From Tubiluchus corallicola (lineage: Eukaryota > Priapulida > Priapulimorpha > Priapulimorphida > Tubiluchidae): 64,000 nt of DNA. The DNA lies in assembly GCA_030141605.1 (NCBI GenBank), contig JAQGDQ010000233.1:124001-188000 (forward strand), given 5' to 3'. Positions within the stretch are counted from its first letter, which is position 1; each line of letters opens with the position of its first letter. A program made the position numbers and the translations under genes. Below the pieces are notes generated by a model. That model ran no database searches, was not told where the DNA came from, and was given only the letters and a program-made list of their open reading frames with translations. Below are positions 10,870 through 20,930 of this stretch, one piece after another.

Positions 10870-11142
10870 ACGTACTGATTAACCAAACGAAATTTTGAGA
10901 GAAGATAATCGTCCCAAATTAAACTTTATAGACCTATATTAATTCAAATGTTGAATCCAAAGAGAATGTTGCATCTTAGGGATTTACTCAGACATGATGG
11001 AAGTCTAGTGGTCTCAAGTGAAGATAGCGTTTAGGTCTTAGAAGATTTTTTCTCCTCGGTCTTTGTTAAAGAAGAGACTAACCGATACCATGCAAGTGGG
11101 TACCATTTACTTTTTTACGGTATTTGATTGGGTTCCTCATAC
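10870..11142 (+). repeat. Left arm of long inverted repeat
   Basis: Pairs with 11746-12003 read in reverse complement. Shared landmarks include CCAAACGAAATTT, TCAGACATGAT, TCTCAAGTGAAGATA, TTTGTTAAAGAAGAGACTAA and GGGTTCCTCAT, in the same order. Identity by eye is about 80 percent. Confidence 0.85.
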
Positions 11143-11745
11143 CGTTATGGGCCCGGTGTATCAATTTCTGATAGATAGAAAACAATGAGTAGTAGTCAAC
11201 AGAAACAAATTTATGTGGAGCCCTATCACACCAGTGTCAGTGGATCAACTTTGTTCACATATTATATCCGCTATTTGGGTAATAGCATCACCTGTAAAGG
11301 TAAATCATTTTCGGATGACTCCTATATATATGGCAAAGCATCTAATCCAACAGTTCAGCCTGATATTCAATTTAGTACATGGGTGTAATGAATTGCAGGT
11401 GGACATCAATTTGAAGAAATGCAGGGCAACAACCATTGTCAGATGCTTAGTCCTAATCCAACTACGATATTCTCTGTAGTGAAGATTCAAGCAGTAATAT
11501 AGTCAATAGGGGGTTAGAATTAATGTGTACAAAGACAATGAAACGACACGTCAGAAAAAAGATGTATAATATATATGTTGCAGACCTTGGAGTTATTGCC
11601 TATAACATGTGCATAAAACAAATCTTGAAATCAATGTAGACAACAGTCTTGACCTTTATCTTATGATATTGCTCGCCAAATACAGCAAGCACGAATTCAA
11701 TTCTTTGATAAAATAATGGTTCTGAGGCTTTGAAAATAAGCATGC

Positions 11746-12003
11746 ATGAGGAACCCGATCAAATACCTTAAAAAAATAAATAGTATCCACTTACATGGTA
11801 TCGATTAGTCTCTTCTTTAACAAAGATCGTGGATAAGAAATTGTTTAAGACCTGAATGTTATCTTCACTTGAGACCGCTTGACTTCTATCATGTCTGAGT
11901 AAAACCTTAGGGTGCAATATGCCCTTAGATTCAACATTTTGAATTAATACTTAATTTGGGATAATTATATTCTCTTGAAATTTCGTTTGGCCATTCAGTA
12001 CAT
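11746..12003 (-). repeat. Right arm of long inverted repeat
   Basis: Inverted second copy of the LINE segment at 10870-11142, about 600 bp away. LINE sequence in plus orientation resumes after about 12010. The arrangement could fold into a long RNA hairpin if transcribed. Confidence 0.85.
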
Positions 12004-12600
12004 AGTCTACGGTCACACACATGCTCGACTATGAAGATGCAGTGTGAGCTCAATCAAGACTGGATTCCATCCAGTTAATAAAAATGATTCAACGAAGAAC
12101 GATTAAGCTGACTCCAGGACTGAGTGAAGCGAACTGCTTATCAATGCTTAAAGAACTAGGTCTAAAAACGCTTAAATATAGGCCGCTTGAGACAAGATGT
12201 TATCAAACACAAGATGTGCATACGGTATTGGCAAAACACATATGGATGATTACATTACAGGACGTCAACTACTACAATTACTAGTCAACAGCTAATTGTT
12301 AGGGGACATTCACACAAACTAACCAAGCATCATACCCATGACAATAGGACACAACGACAAACCTGTTTTCGTTACGAGTCGTAATTCCTCAGAACAAATT
12401 TCCAGAATGTCATTGAAGCAACAAGTGTTGATAAATTCAAGAAGCGTTTAGATAAGCACTGGCAGCAAGACGCGGCCAAGTTCATAGACTCTATGCTAGC
12501 TCAATGGGAACAGAAAGTCATAATGGCATGGCCTTCCTCTATATGCCGCGGTGCCACTAAACAACTTTTCAGCCGCTCCATTTATTATGTACATTTAATA

Positions 12601-15091
12601 AATCAGACAACTGTCATGATTATGAGTAACCCAGCACACTCGTAGAAACCCCATATTTAAGCAAATGGGGTCAAATGTAGTCAAAACTTACATTATGCAT
12701 CAATGTAATATTAGTTAATTTTATCCTATCTTTCTAGTTGTAATTATGGTTAAAAGATGCCACTGGGACTTATGCAGCTTGGGCAGTCGATGTAAGATAC
12801 GTCTATGGAATGGAACAATCAAATTTATTCCATTTCTCTAGCCTAACAAACGAAAAAATACAAAAACTGGATAATTTTTGAAGACGAGCACATGATCAGT
12901 TAAATAGAGAAAAAATACATCGAAGGCACAATGTTCGTATGTTCAAAGGCTTGAGAGACAATATTTTTGTTGCCCATTTATTTTAAAGCAAGGCCAACTG
13001 GCTTAGTTTCTTTATTATACTTATATCTCTGCATATTGTAGTGCATTCAGACTTCGTCTCTACATTCTGTTCAAATTTAAGTCATTTTTTGGCTATTGAA
13101 GTGTTAATTTCGTGTAAAAACATTTCATTCATTACATCCGTGTAATTGCTCCGCAAATTTGTGTTTATGAAAAAGTGCAATCAGTTTATCTGCTGATTAG
13201 ACATTAGTTTTGACTGTGTGTTGTATAGTTTACCAAAGACAGTTGTTATCCAGTGTGAGCTACTGTCCCGAATGGTGAGTGTGTTTACGTCACAGAGGCA
13301 GCAAAGCGATAGACCAATATGCTTGACGTCAATTGTGCTGATCAGTAATGGTGCTCGTAATTCCATTCCTCTTAACTGGAACTTAGTAAGCTAATCCACT
13401 CTGCGTAGATGGCAGTAGAGACCTGTCTTATCTAAATTATTATTAATAAGTGAGTCTTGGGATTATTGTAATTATATTGGAAACCACCAATACCGACATG
13501 CTGACTTGTTCACCATTAAGAGAAGCAATGGCATGTACGCAATCCTAAGTCAATAGAAAAGCTTAATTGTTTACTACATCTAGTTGTCACTGGTTCCTGC
13601 GTGGAAGCAAACTTATTGGAATTTTTATTATTTTATAAGTTGTGATGCCCCTGATCATTTATTTCCTATAGGGGAATCAAAATCGGGCATACTGCGTTAG
13701 TTTTACATCTCGTAACAGAATCGAGCTAGTATCATAGCCTCTAATTGTGTGGATGCAAATTGGTATAAGCGGATGTTAAAAATACGGGGGACAATGGCCT
13801 ATTTACATTTTGTATACTAATGGATTTGAAGAAAAAAAGATCAAATGGCACATATTAAAATAATTAGTCAAACAATTTAATCAGCAACAAATTCCAAAGC
13901 GATTCACAACAGTTCAAGCAAAAAGTTCAATGATGACAAATATTTACAAAGCTTGGAATTAGTAGGATATAAACATTTGCATAAAGTTCATGTCTGCCTA
14001 CTATGTACCTAGGTTTTTTCGGAACACTTGTCCTTTAAAGCGAACAGTTTGTAGAACTTTAGCAATATGTTCCGGTATGATCTCTGCGTCAGAATTCAGT
14101 TGTGATTACAAACGTCCGAGAAACTACTAATTAGTCTTTACCCAGCAAGTAGTATCGAAGAACATTAGGCTAGTATATGTCATGTTTACTATATTTGTAC
14201 GAAAGTGAAAAGTGCCTGCTACCACCAAAGATGTGGTTTTGTAGTAGGTCGATATCCATTTGTCAGTCAGTGAGTAACTCCAATACTGCAGACTGCAAAC
14301 TAACATCTCAAAAACAACTCTGGTGGACGACCACAGGTTACACCAATTAGGCTCTTACAGTATCAAAAATGTGCGTTACACGCCATTTCTTGTGTGAAGC
14401 TTTTTAGTACGGCATTTCTCTTCAGGTAAGATACGACCAAACGACCTACCTCATTCTGTGTCAAATTGCCGTCTATATCTAAGCAGTGTTAAACGACCTT
14501 GATTTAGAGTACCTCACTATAGATGCGACAGACTGACAAATGTGGGTCATGATTCAATGTGAATGAGGCTTAATGATGCATAATTACACATAAGCATAAT
14601 GTGAGAACTACTAAATATAGGGCGAAACGTGACATAAGTACTAACAACAATAAAAATAATATTACAGAAATTTACAAAACAAACCTATTACATCACTGAG
14701 AGGTGGAAAAGATGTTAACAACTTTTTTGCTAACTACTTGATTGCAGTGCATGTGTAACTGCACGTCGTCAACTTAGACGAATGTACGCATACATTTCTA
14801 GGCGTAAAAGCATATCTTTAATTGCAACGTACATTAACAGTATCTTAACAATATGTAAGCGTAATGGTCGCTAATACAGCGCAAACTTTGCTTATACATG
14901 TACATCTAGAAATGGCATACATTATATTATACAATCATCTTTCATCTACTATGCATTTAAATCGACAATTGAAGCTCGGACGGAGGGAGTTACCATTATC
15001 CGTTTTGTCTAAAGTGCACTCACTAATTGTGTTTTGTCTAATTACTACTACACTATATCTTGACTTGATGTATATACTTTTATTATGTGTA
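12601..15091. other. Unannotated DNA, no gene seen
   Basis: About 2.5 kb with no convincing exon, transposon domain or tandem repeat on either strand. An open frame of 124 codons at 14864-15238 runs in a different frame from the gag remnant it overlaps and looks accidental. Confidence 0.45.
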
Positions 15092-15448
15092 CTTATACAA
15101 GGCTCAAGTTTTCCTGACAAATCAGACTGCTGCCATCTACAAACAATTGGCGAATCTGGCGACTCAACAGTCTCCATCCAAGGATATCAACGACCTGTCG
15201 ATAGACGAGATTGTCGATTTTATGAAGGAACAGTTTGACCCGAAATTCTTCATTGTGCGAGAACGTTTCAAGTTCTGACATGCAACGGAAGCCAGGCGAA
15301 ACGCTTCAGGAGTTAGCAGCTCTCATATGCCAAGACGCTGTTACCTGTGACTTTTCATCGATCAAAGACCCTCAAGATGAAGCTCTGAGGCAGAGATTCA
15401 TATGCTCTGTCAAAAACGAAGCTGTCTTGAAGGCTATTTTCAAGAAAT
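15092..15448 (+). mobile_element. gag: Ty3/gypsy-type gag fragment (broken)
   Basis: The peptide runs from LTNQTAAIYKQLANLATQQS through DEIVDFMKEQFDP and VRERFKF to KPGETLQELAALICQDAV and LRQRFICSVKNEAVLKAIF. This pattern (Phe-rich helix, RKPGE, ... LRDRFVCG-like) is typical of metazoan gypsy capsid-like Gag. A frameshift falls at about 15278, just after FKF. The 5' part of gag and any 5' LTR are missing. Zinc knuckle, protease, RT and RNase H are absent. Confidence 0.82.
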
Positions 15449-15750
15449 CTCTGGGTACTCGCTACTTCAACGTTAAGGTCTTTCCTCATGGTCCAGTATG
15501 GAGGTGACACTGGGAACAGCTACGTCCGCGCTACACTTCTGCGGAGGACTTTGAACTTGGTGATGAAACGGACTTTACTTCTGAGCTTCCACCTGATCAT
15601 CCAATGGAGATCCTGGAAGAACTGTCAGAAACTCTGAAGCAGGCCAGAGCACCTTTGCCCAAGCCCGAGACCAAGCCGTCTGTGCCAGAGTATGGACCGG
15701 ACAACCCCAGACGATCCAAGAGAACACCCAAGCCGAGAGATAGACTTTGA
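15449..15750 (+). mobile_element. pol: Gypsy integrase C-terminal tail fused directly to gag remnant
   Basis: Immediately after the gag piece the reading continues as YFNVKVFPHGPVWR, then an in-frame TGA, then HWEQLRPRYTSAEDFE, an acidic Pro-rich stretch and RRSKRTPKPRDRL with TGA at 15748-15750. This is the usual end of gypsy Pol, directly before the polypurine tract. Protease through integrase core (several kb in a full element) has been deleted at about 15449. Confidence 0.78.
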
Positions 15751-15790
15751 TGTTGATGCTTTAGATGTAGCATCAGTTTCGGTGAGGAGG

Positions 15791-16201
15791 TGTTGTGGAG
15801 ATCCATTAGAATTGAATAGAAAGTTGTAGAATGTTCTAAAGAATAGTAGAACAATCTTCTTACCTTGTGTACATGCGCAGCGAATGTTTACTGTAACGAT
15901 AGAAGCAATCGTAGATTCTAGAACCTTCTATTTGGTACGCTGTGCGTGTAGTAGTTTCAAGATTGTTCTGGTGTTGTCCATTTGCATTGATATATAAGGC
16001 GGAGCTGGCCGCTCATTATTATTCTCAGATTCACACATTATCGCACGCAGTTGCGTATGCAATTTTCCTATTACGTGACTGTACGTATTTTGAGTTCCTA
16101 CATATTTTGTGTTGTAGAATTCTCACACAATAAATCTGTTTGATTTGACAAGGTGTTTTCTTGTTTTCTCTACGAGCCGTCCGAGAGAAAGAAACACAAC
16201 A
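15791..16201 (+). mobile_element. 3' long terminal repeat of the gypsy element
   Basis: The 411-bp LTR begins TGTTGTG directly after a purine run (GGTGAGGAGG, 15781-15790, the likely polypurine tract) and ends CACAACA, so the termini are perfect 7-bp inverted repeats with TG..CA ends. Internal promoter elements include TATATAAGG at 15991-15999 and AATAAA at 16129-16134, in the order expected for U3-R-U5. No matching 5' LTR was seen in the window. Confidence 0.85.
15991..15999 (+). promoter_or_regulatory. LTR TATA box
   Basis: TATATAAGG inside the LTR, about 130 bp before the LTR polyadenylation signal at 16129. Position and spacing fit a U3 promoter. Confidence 0.6.
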
Positions 16202-17271
16202 TACTTAGAAAAGATTTATATATACACTCATACATATACTTCACCTTGAAAGTCCCAGAATTGTCATAATCAGAATAATTACAGAATTTGTTTACCTATC
16301 TATACAACGTTAAGATTAATTATCTTTAATGTTGTTATAAATTTTTTTATATTGCAGCAATTTTCGAAAATATGGTAAACTTTTTGTTAATTAAGATACG
16401 GATCAACTAAGTCGACGTATAAGGTATTTTGCAGCCGCAAGTATAAGTAATTTCCAGATAACTATTAAATGGAGCATGTAGACATTATTTATAGTAATTA
16501 TAGCAACAGCAGCGCCTTATTTGAAATTACAGGTTGCCTCGTGCGCTTATTAAACGCACTGCATCTAATCTAGCACAAATATATTCAATGAATAGCGTGC
16601 TAGGTCCCATAGATTATAGGGTAGTAATTGCTCAGGTATCGCCCAATCAACGATATTAATTCGCCTAGCCGAGTGGAATCCATATTATTATTAGAGTAAA
16701 TCTCGTATAGCAGTAATCTTGTGCTAGTAAAAGTAAAACAGGTAAGTCCAAGTTTTCCACTAAGCTCATGCTTTGCAATTGTGAAGAAAAAAGAAACTAA
16801 AGATGTATTGTGTACATTTTGGTCAAATGAGTGAACCCCGGTGTGCTGGTTCATACAAACTCAATTCATTTCTTTCTTTTGAGGCGCGTTACTGTTTTGC
16901 ATAGATCGTCAAACTTCTAAACCTTCCTCATTAACGAGATACATTTTGAAATACACTACATTCCTAACGAGATACACTACATTACTAATCATGGTCAGAA
17001 ATAGCAGTCAAAACAGCGGTTGTGGGGTTCGATTATTGCAATCGGTGTCGAATGTGGGAAAAGCAATTTGTCCAGTTTGCAAACAGCAATAAAACGTAAT
17101 TTACGTTTATTATAATTGGCGCTCTAAACAACTTGCCGCTTTTGCACCCAAAACCAACCAATACACAGTTCGCAAGCCGCGTCTATCCCCGCCCACCTTG
17201 ATTACGTAACACACATTCTCACAAACTCCCTCGCTGCAAGTGCTTACAACATGTAAGCAAACTGACAAACA
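16202..17271. other. Unannotated AT-rich DNA
   Basis: No exon or element recognised between the gypsy LTR and the 17.3-kb minisatellite. A minus-strand 84-codon frame at 16600-16854 has no recognisable features. Confidence 0.4.
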
Positions 17272-17587
17272 TGGAAAAATTTGGTATTAGTAAGTTTAGT
17301 ACAAGTAAATTTGGTCCTAGTAATTTTGGTACGAGGAAAATTTGGTACCGAGAAAATTTGCTGCTAGGAGTTTTTAGTACAGCGAGATTTTAGCACTGGG
17401 AAAATTGGGTACAGGGAAATGTGGTCCTGGGAAGATTTAATACAGTACTAGCGAAGGTTGGCAAGCATTTTTGGTACAACTAAATCTGGTACAAGGTAAA
17501 ATTGGTACGGAACAGGTTTGGTGCTAGGAAAATTTCGTTTTGGAAAAGGTTAACTGGTACTAGGAAAATATGGTACAAGGAAAGTAT
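17272..17587 (+). repeat. Degenerate 15-16 bp minisatellite (unit like GAAAATTTGGTACAAG)
   Basis: About 20 diverged units. The first ones are 15 bp and read in frame from the ATG at 17271 as a KFGTS-like pentapeptide repeat (KFGIS, KFSTS, KFGPS, NFGTR); later units are mostly 16 bp, which breaks the frame. Probably non-coding satellite DNA. Confidence 0.8.
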
Positions 17588-19256
17588 CTTTTATAAAATC
17601 TACAAAATGATCATACGTTTAAGTTTATATGAGACATTAAAAATGGTCAGCCTTAAAGACCTATATAAGCCATTAGGGTTTAAACAACATAAGTTAATTA
17701 CCCCATTGTCCTTGAATAATACGTCAACACTTTCCTATTGCTGTTGCTGAAGTTAGAATTTTAGTCAGTTAGAATATCACTAAACTAACAATTGAAGAAA
17801 CTGGTTACTAGCGAGATATATCGTCGAAATATATTATGAAATTTAGCTATTGGGTATTCCGACACAACATCATGTTAGCTACATTTTATAATCATATACT
17901 TTAGTTTGCCCTACAACATGGTAAGTCCCTTTCATCAGTCTTGCTTTAGTTTTAGCAGGTGCTGACCAAAAGTTAACAAACGGACAACAAATCGGTCAAC
18001 ACGAACGCAATATTTTCTTCTAACATGCAACGAACGTGTTTTATTATTGTGGTTTCAAATCCTTTCACATAACGCCTTGCGTTTAGTTTTGAAACTACTT
18101 ATTGCTTTCCTTTTGCTCTTTTCTCCATTTTACAGATAGTTGGAATCATGTACCTTCCCCCTAAAATTACATAAAGCGAAAATGTTTACTCAGTGTCCTC
18201 GTTAATTTTCTGTTGCTTCTGATATTTCCAGCCTAAGCACAGTAAGAGCAGATACAAAGCACCTACTTGCGAATCTAGTTTTATCTTGGGCCTCTTGACT
18301 GTGAAATTCTTTACCGAAAAATCACAAAGAATATACCTCTTATCGGTAATAAATTTCTGAACTTATGGACCTGCATTCACGTTGTCACTTTCTATGTATC
18401 TTTGCCTCTGGGTGACAATAAATCTTGTTCTGGTTGGGCTATTTGTATAAAAAAATTAGAATTGCTCAAATGAAATTAAAAAGTCTAATTATTAGTTTTA
18501 CATGTCATTTCAAAATAAATATGATGAAACTTTTAAATAGCTGTTCGTTCATAAAAAATGATAACGCATAACCAGTACAAAACCCTAGCCGTAGGATTAC
18601 CCTTATTAACAGTCTTAAACAGAAAATATTGAGCTTACCCTCAAACTCTATTTATATAATTGCTATATCTCTTGTAAGCAAATTGAAAGTCCAAAGGTTA
18701 TTAAGTTAATGCATTTAACATGATACAAAAAATGCGAGCAATCCCTGTGTAGGAGTGTTCGACGAATATTGGGTTAACCACTTTTTCTACACTGTATAAT
18801 TTTTATATAACTTTGTTTATTGGCGTCCGTATTATCTAACTGCCTACTACAGAGTCATTTTAAACAAGTTCAGGTAAGTGTAATGAAAAACATCGTGCTT
18901 AATTAAAAAAAATTGATAATAAATTAGGCAACATAGATGTTACCTACAAAATGTAGTTTAAAATGTTATGCTGCTCTGTTATGCAGTAAAATGGCTATAA
19001 TTTTCAGAGTAGACATTGAAAGTTAAAAATTGCAGTAGCTTATGGTCAGTCACTGATTCTAGATACACAAAAAGCCTGTTTAAATTGCGGTGGAAAATAA
19101 AACAATAAATATTATACCTATAATTTGGTGGTTGTGTTTACAAAGTAAAATTCCAGTAAGTGCTAAAATTATTATTTTAATAAGGCTGTAATTTTGTAAC
19201 AATTAACTAGCCTCTGATTAAATGGCCTACAGAAAATGAATGTTTATCACTTTCAG
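17588..19256. other. Non-coding, possibly upstream region or 5' intron of the 19.3-kb gene
   Basis: No exon, RNA gene or mobile-element domain recognised. It ends in a polypyrimidine tract and TTTCAG (19251-19256) that looks like a splice acceptor for the following gene. Confidence 0.4.
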
Positions 19257-19278
19257 TTAATCGTCGCCACTTGATAGA

Positions 19279-19992
19279 ATGGATTGTGAAAAACTATTCA
19301 TCTATTTACTGTTTATATGGAAGCTGCAAATCTATACTGTCTGTGGTGAAGAATGTCCTTGGCCTCTATGCAATATCAAAAAGCAATTAGACCAATTCAA
19401 AGAAAGGCGTAAACCGACAGACGAAAGAACTGCAATTAAAATTAATGCTGCGAAGAAGGTTAATCAAATAGATGGACAATTAAATGGGTTAAACGGGAAA
19501 AATGGGGAAACGATAAATCAAAAGTTTGAGGAGCGTTCAAGAGAGAATTTGCGGCTCGAGGAAAAAAATGAAAATAGGAATGCTCATATTTCTGCTAACA
19601 TTAAAAACTTACTCCTCGAACGCTCTTCTCATGATGCATCCCTAGGTCAACAATACGGTATGCTAAAAGAACTACAGAAAGAGCGCGATGTCAGAGCCAC
19701 TACTACTACAGGCCCCTGCAGTGATGACACGAACTGGCAATTGGTAGTAGCAATGACAGCAATCTTTTCATTCATAGCCGGTTTGCTGTTCTCAGCGTGC
19801 TGGCAGTTGTGTTTGCTAAGGTGGTGTCGCAGTCTGGATTGCTGGGAAAATTTAGAAGAGAGATGCGAGCCATGCTGCAAGTGCTTAAAAGCAATTATCT
19901 TGTGCAGGCTGTGTTGTAAAGCCTGCGAGGAGGAAGATACTAGGCGACTGTGCTGCTGTTTGGTTTGCTTAGCTTGCTTGAGACGTGATTAG
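19279..19992 (+). CDS. Orphan membrane protein: signal peptide, helical ectodomain, one TM span, Cys-rich tail
   Basis: A 237-codon uninterrupted frame, by far the longest non-repeat ORF here. Residues 1-23 form a hydrophobic leader (LFIYLLFIWKLQIYTVCG). Residues 24-150 are strongly charged and rich in K, E, N and Q with few prolines, suggesting long helices or a coiled coil, preceded by three Cys (26, 31 and the leader end). Residues 154-178 are a transmembrane span (LVVAMTAIFSFIAGLLFSAC). The last 55 residues contain 15 cysteines in CC, CxxC and CCC clusters among basic and acidic residues, as in palmitoylated or metal-binding tails. An acceptor-like TTTCAG ends at 19256, 22 bp before the ATG, so a 5' UTR intron is likely. 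AATAAA follows at 20335. No family recognised. That it is a gene is inferred from length, domain logic and composition. Confidence 0.7.
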   Translation: MDCEKLFIYLLFIWKLQIYTVCGEECPWPLCNIKKQLDQFKERRKPTDERTAIKINAAKKVNQIDGQLNGLNGKNGETINQKFEERSRENLRLEEKNENRNAHISANIKNLLLERSSHDASLGQQYGMLKELQKERDVRATTTTGPCSDDTNWQLVVAMTAIFSFIAGLLFSACWQLCLLRWCRSLDCWENLEERCEPCCKCLKAIILCRLCCKACEEEDTRRLCCCLVCLACLRRD

Positions 19993-20857
19993 AATGATAC
20001 TGAAACATGACTTTTCCGACGTTCTCTCCGAAAAGAACAGATTTGCATGAAAATACTAAATTCGATTATAACTGTCGACATTTAACTGTTTAAAAGCACA
20101 AAAGAGTTCGACTAAATGAATGAATGACCGCCAGAATATCACTTTTGGCTGATTTCATCTCTAACACTGGATCAATCTACCTGTATCTCATCCTAGAAAA
20201 TTATACTACTAATGAGCTAGCTTCCTGTTCTGCCACAACCTTCAACGTTAAACAGAGTAAGAGCGCAACGGTGTTGAAAGCTGGATACCACTTTGCAGGG
20301 TATTCAACCGTACCTATATGTATAAAACTAGCAAAATAAATGGACAAAACTAAAATTGATAACAATATGACACAATCTGGCAGTCAGCAATTAACCAAAT
20401 GTAACGTCCTAGTTACATACAACGGTATCTATACATATACAAATTTATCCCACGAAAATAGAAAAATCATTAGTAGCCTAATTTAGTGAAAGGTTCAAAG
20501 CACCAAGTGTTTATGCGCTAAGTCACAGTGTGTGTGCAATAAGCACAGCTCGAATATCTAGTGAAAAGCTAAAAAGCTCGTCTAATTTTCTGTGCTGTTC
20601 CATTTATTAACCTTGCATACGTACTCTTCAACAATAAGCTGTTAATTAACAGCTTAAAAACTATCAGTTGAATAAAATTTGAATTCGAATGCATAACAAT
20701 GCATAATTAATTAAATAATTGCATAACCACGAACCACTGGCTCAAAGTTATTTGAGAGAAAACAATCTGATTGGTTGGTAAGTTACTCTAGTATGAGTAA
20801 ACTAAACTAAGGAAGTGCTGCAATGATTAGTGATTTGAATCTGTCTTTATCACAAAG
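19993..20857. other. Probable 3' UTR and flanking DNA
   Basis: Downstream of the orphan membrane-protein gene. AATAAA at 20335-20340 is the best candidate polyadenylation signal. A 71-codon frame at 20124-20339 has no recognisable features and is probably untranslated. Confidence 0.4.
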
Positions 20858-20930
20858 ATTGAGTAATCTAGCTATCTAAGACGTGAGCTTGTTATTCAAA
20901 AGCTGCTGGTTCGACACTAGGCTCAGTTCC
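20858..20930 (+). repeat. tRNA-like SINE head or tRNA pseudogene
   Basis: GAGTAATCTAGCTATCTAAG resembles a type-2 pol III A box with D-arm, and GGTTCGACAC at 20908-20917 resembles a B box (GGTTCGANTCC), with normal spacing. The acceptor stem does not pair well and the B box has a change, so a functional tRNA is unlikely; a tRNA-derived SINE remnant is more plausible. Confidence 0.4.

Larger units (their letters stand above)
10866..12600 (+). mobile_element. Degraded CR1/L2-like LINE with internal inverted segment
   Basis: Plus-strand pieces, in order, are a pre-RT linker (10970-11080, ending FFSSVF), an FDWVPHTV block (11110-11150), a DRKQ-VVVN-type block (11170-11215), an FSDDSYIYGKA catalytic block (11310-11345), NELQVDINLKKCRA (11385-11430), QRRTIKLTPGLSE and LGLKTLKYR (12085-12180), and a terminus with VDKFKKRLDKHWQQ (12425-12470). 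It is the same clade as the element at 6650. Frameshifts and stops throughout; not functional. The stretch 11746-12003 is inverted relative to the rest. Confidence 0.82.

Noticed and set aside
14864-15238. 124-codon plus-strand frame
   Set aside because: Its last third overlaps the gag remnant in a different frame, it shows no domain, and no splice or start context supports it.
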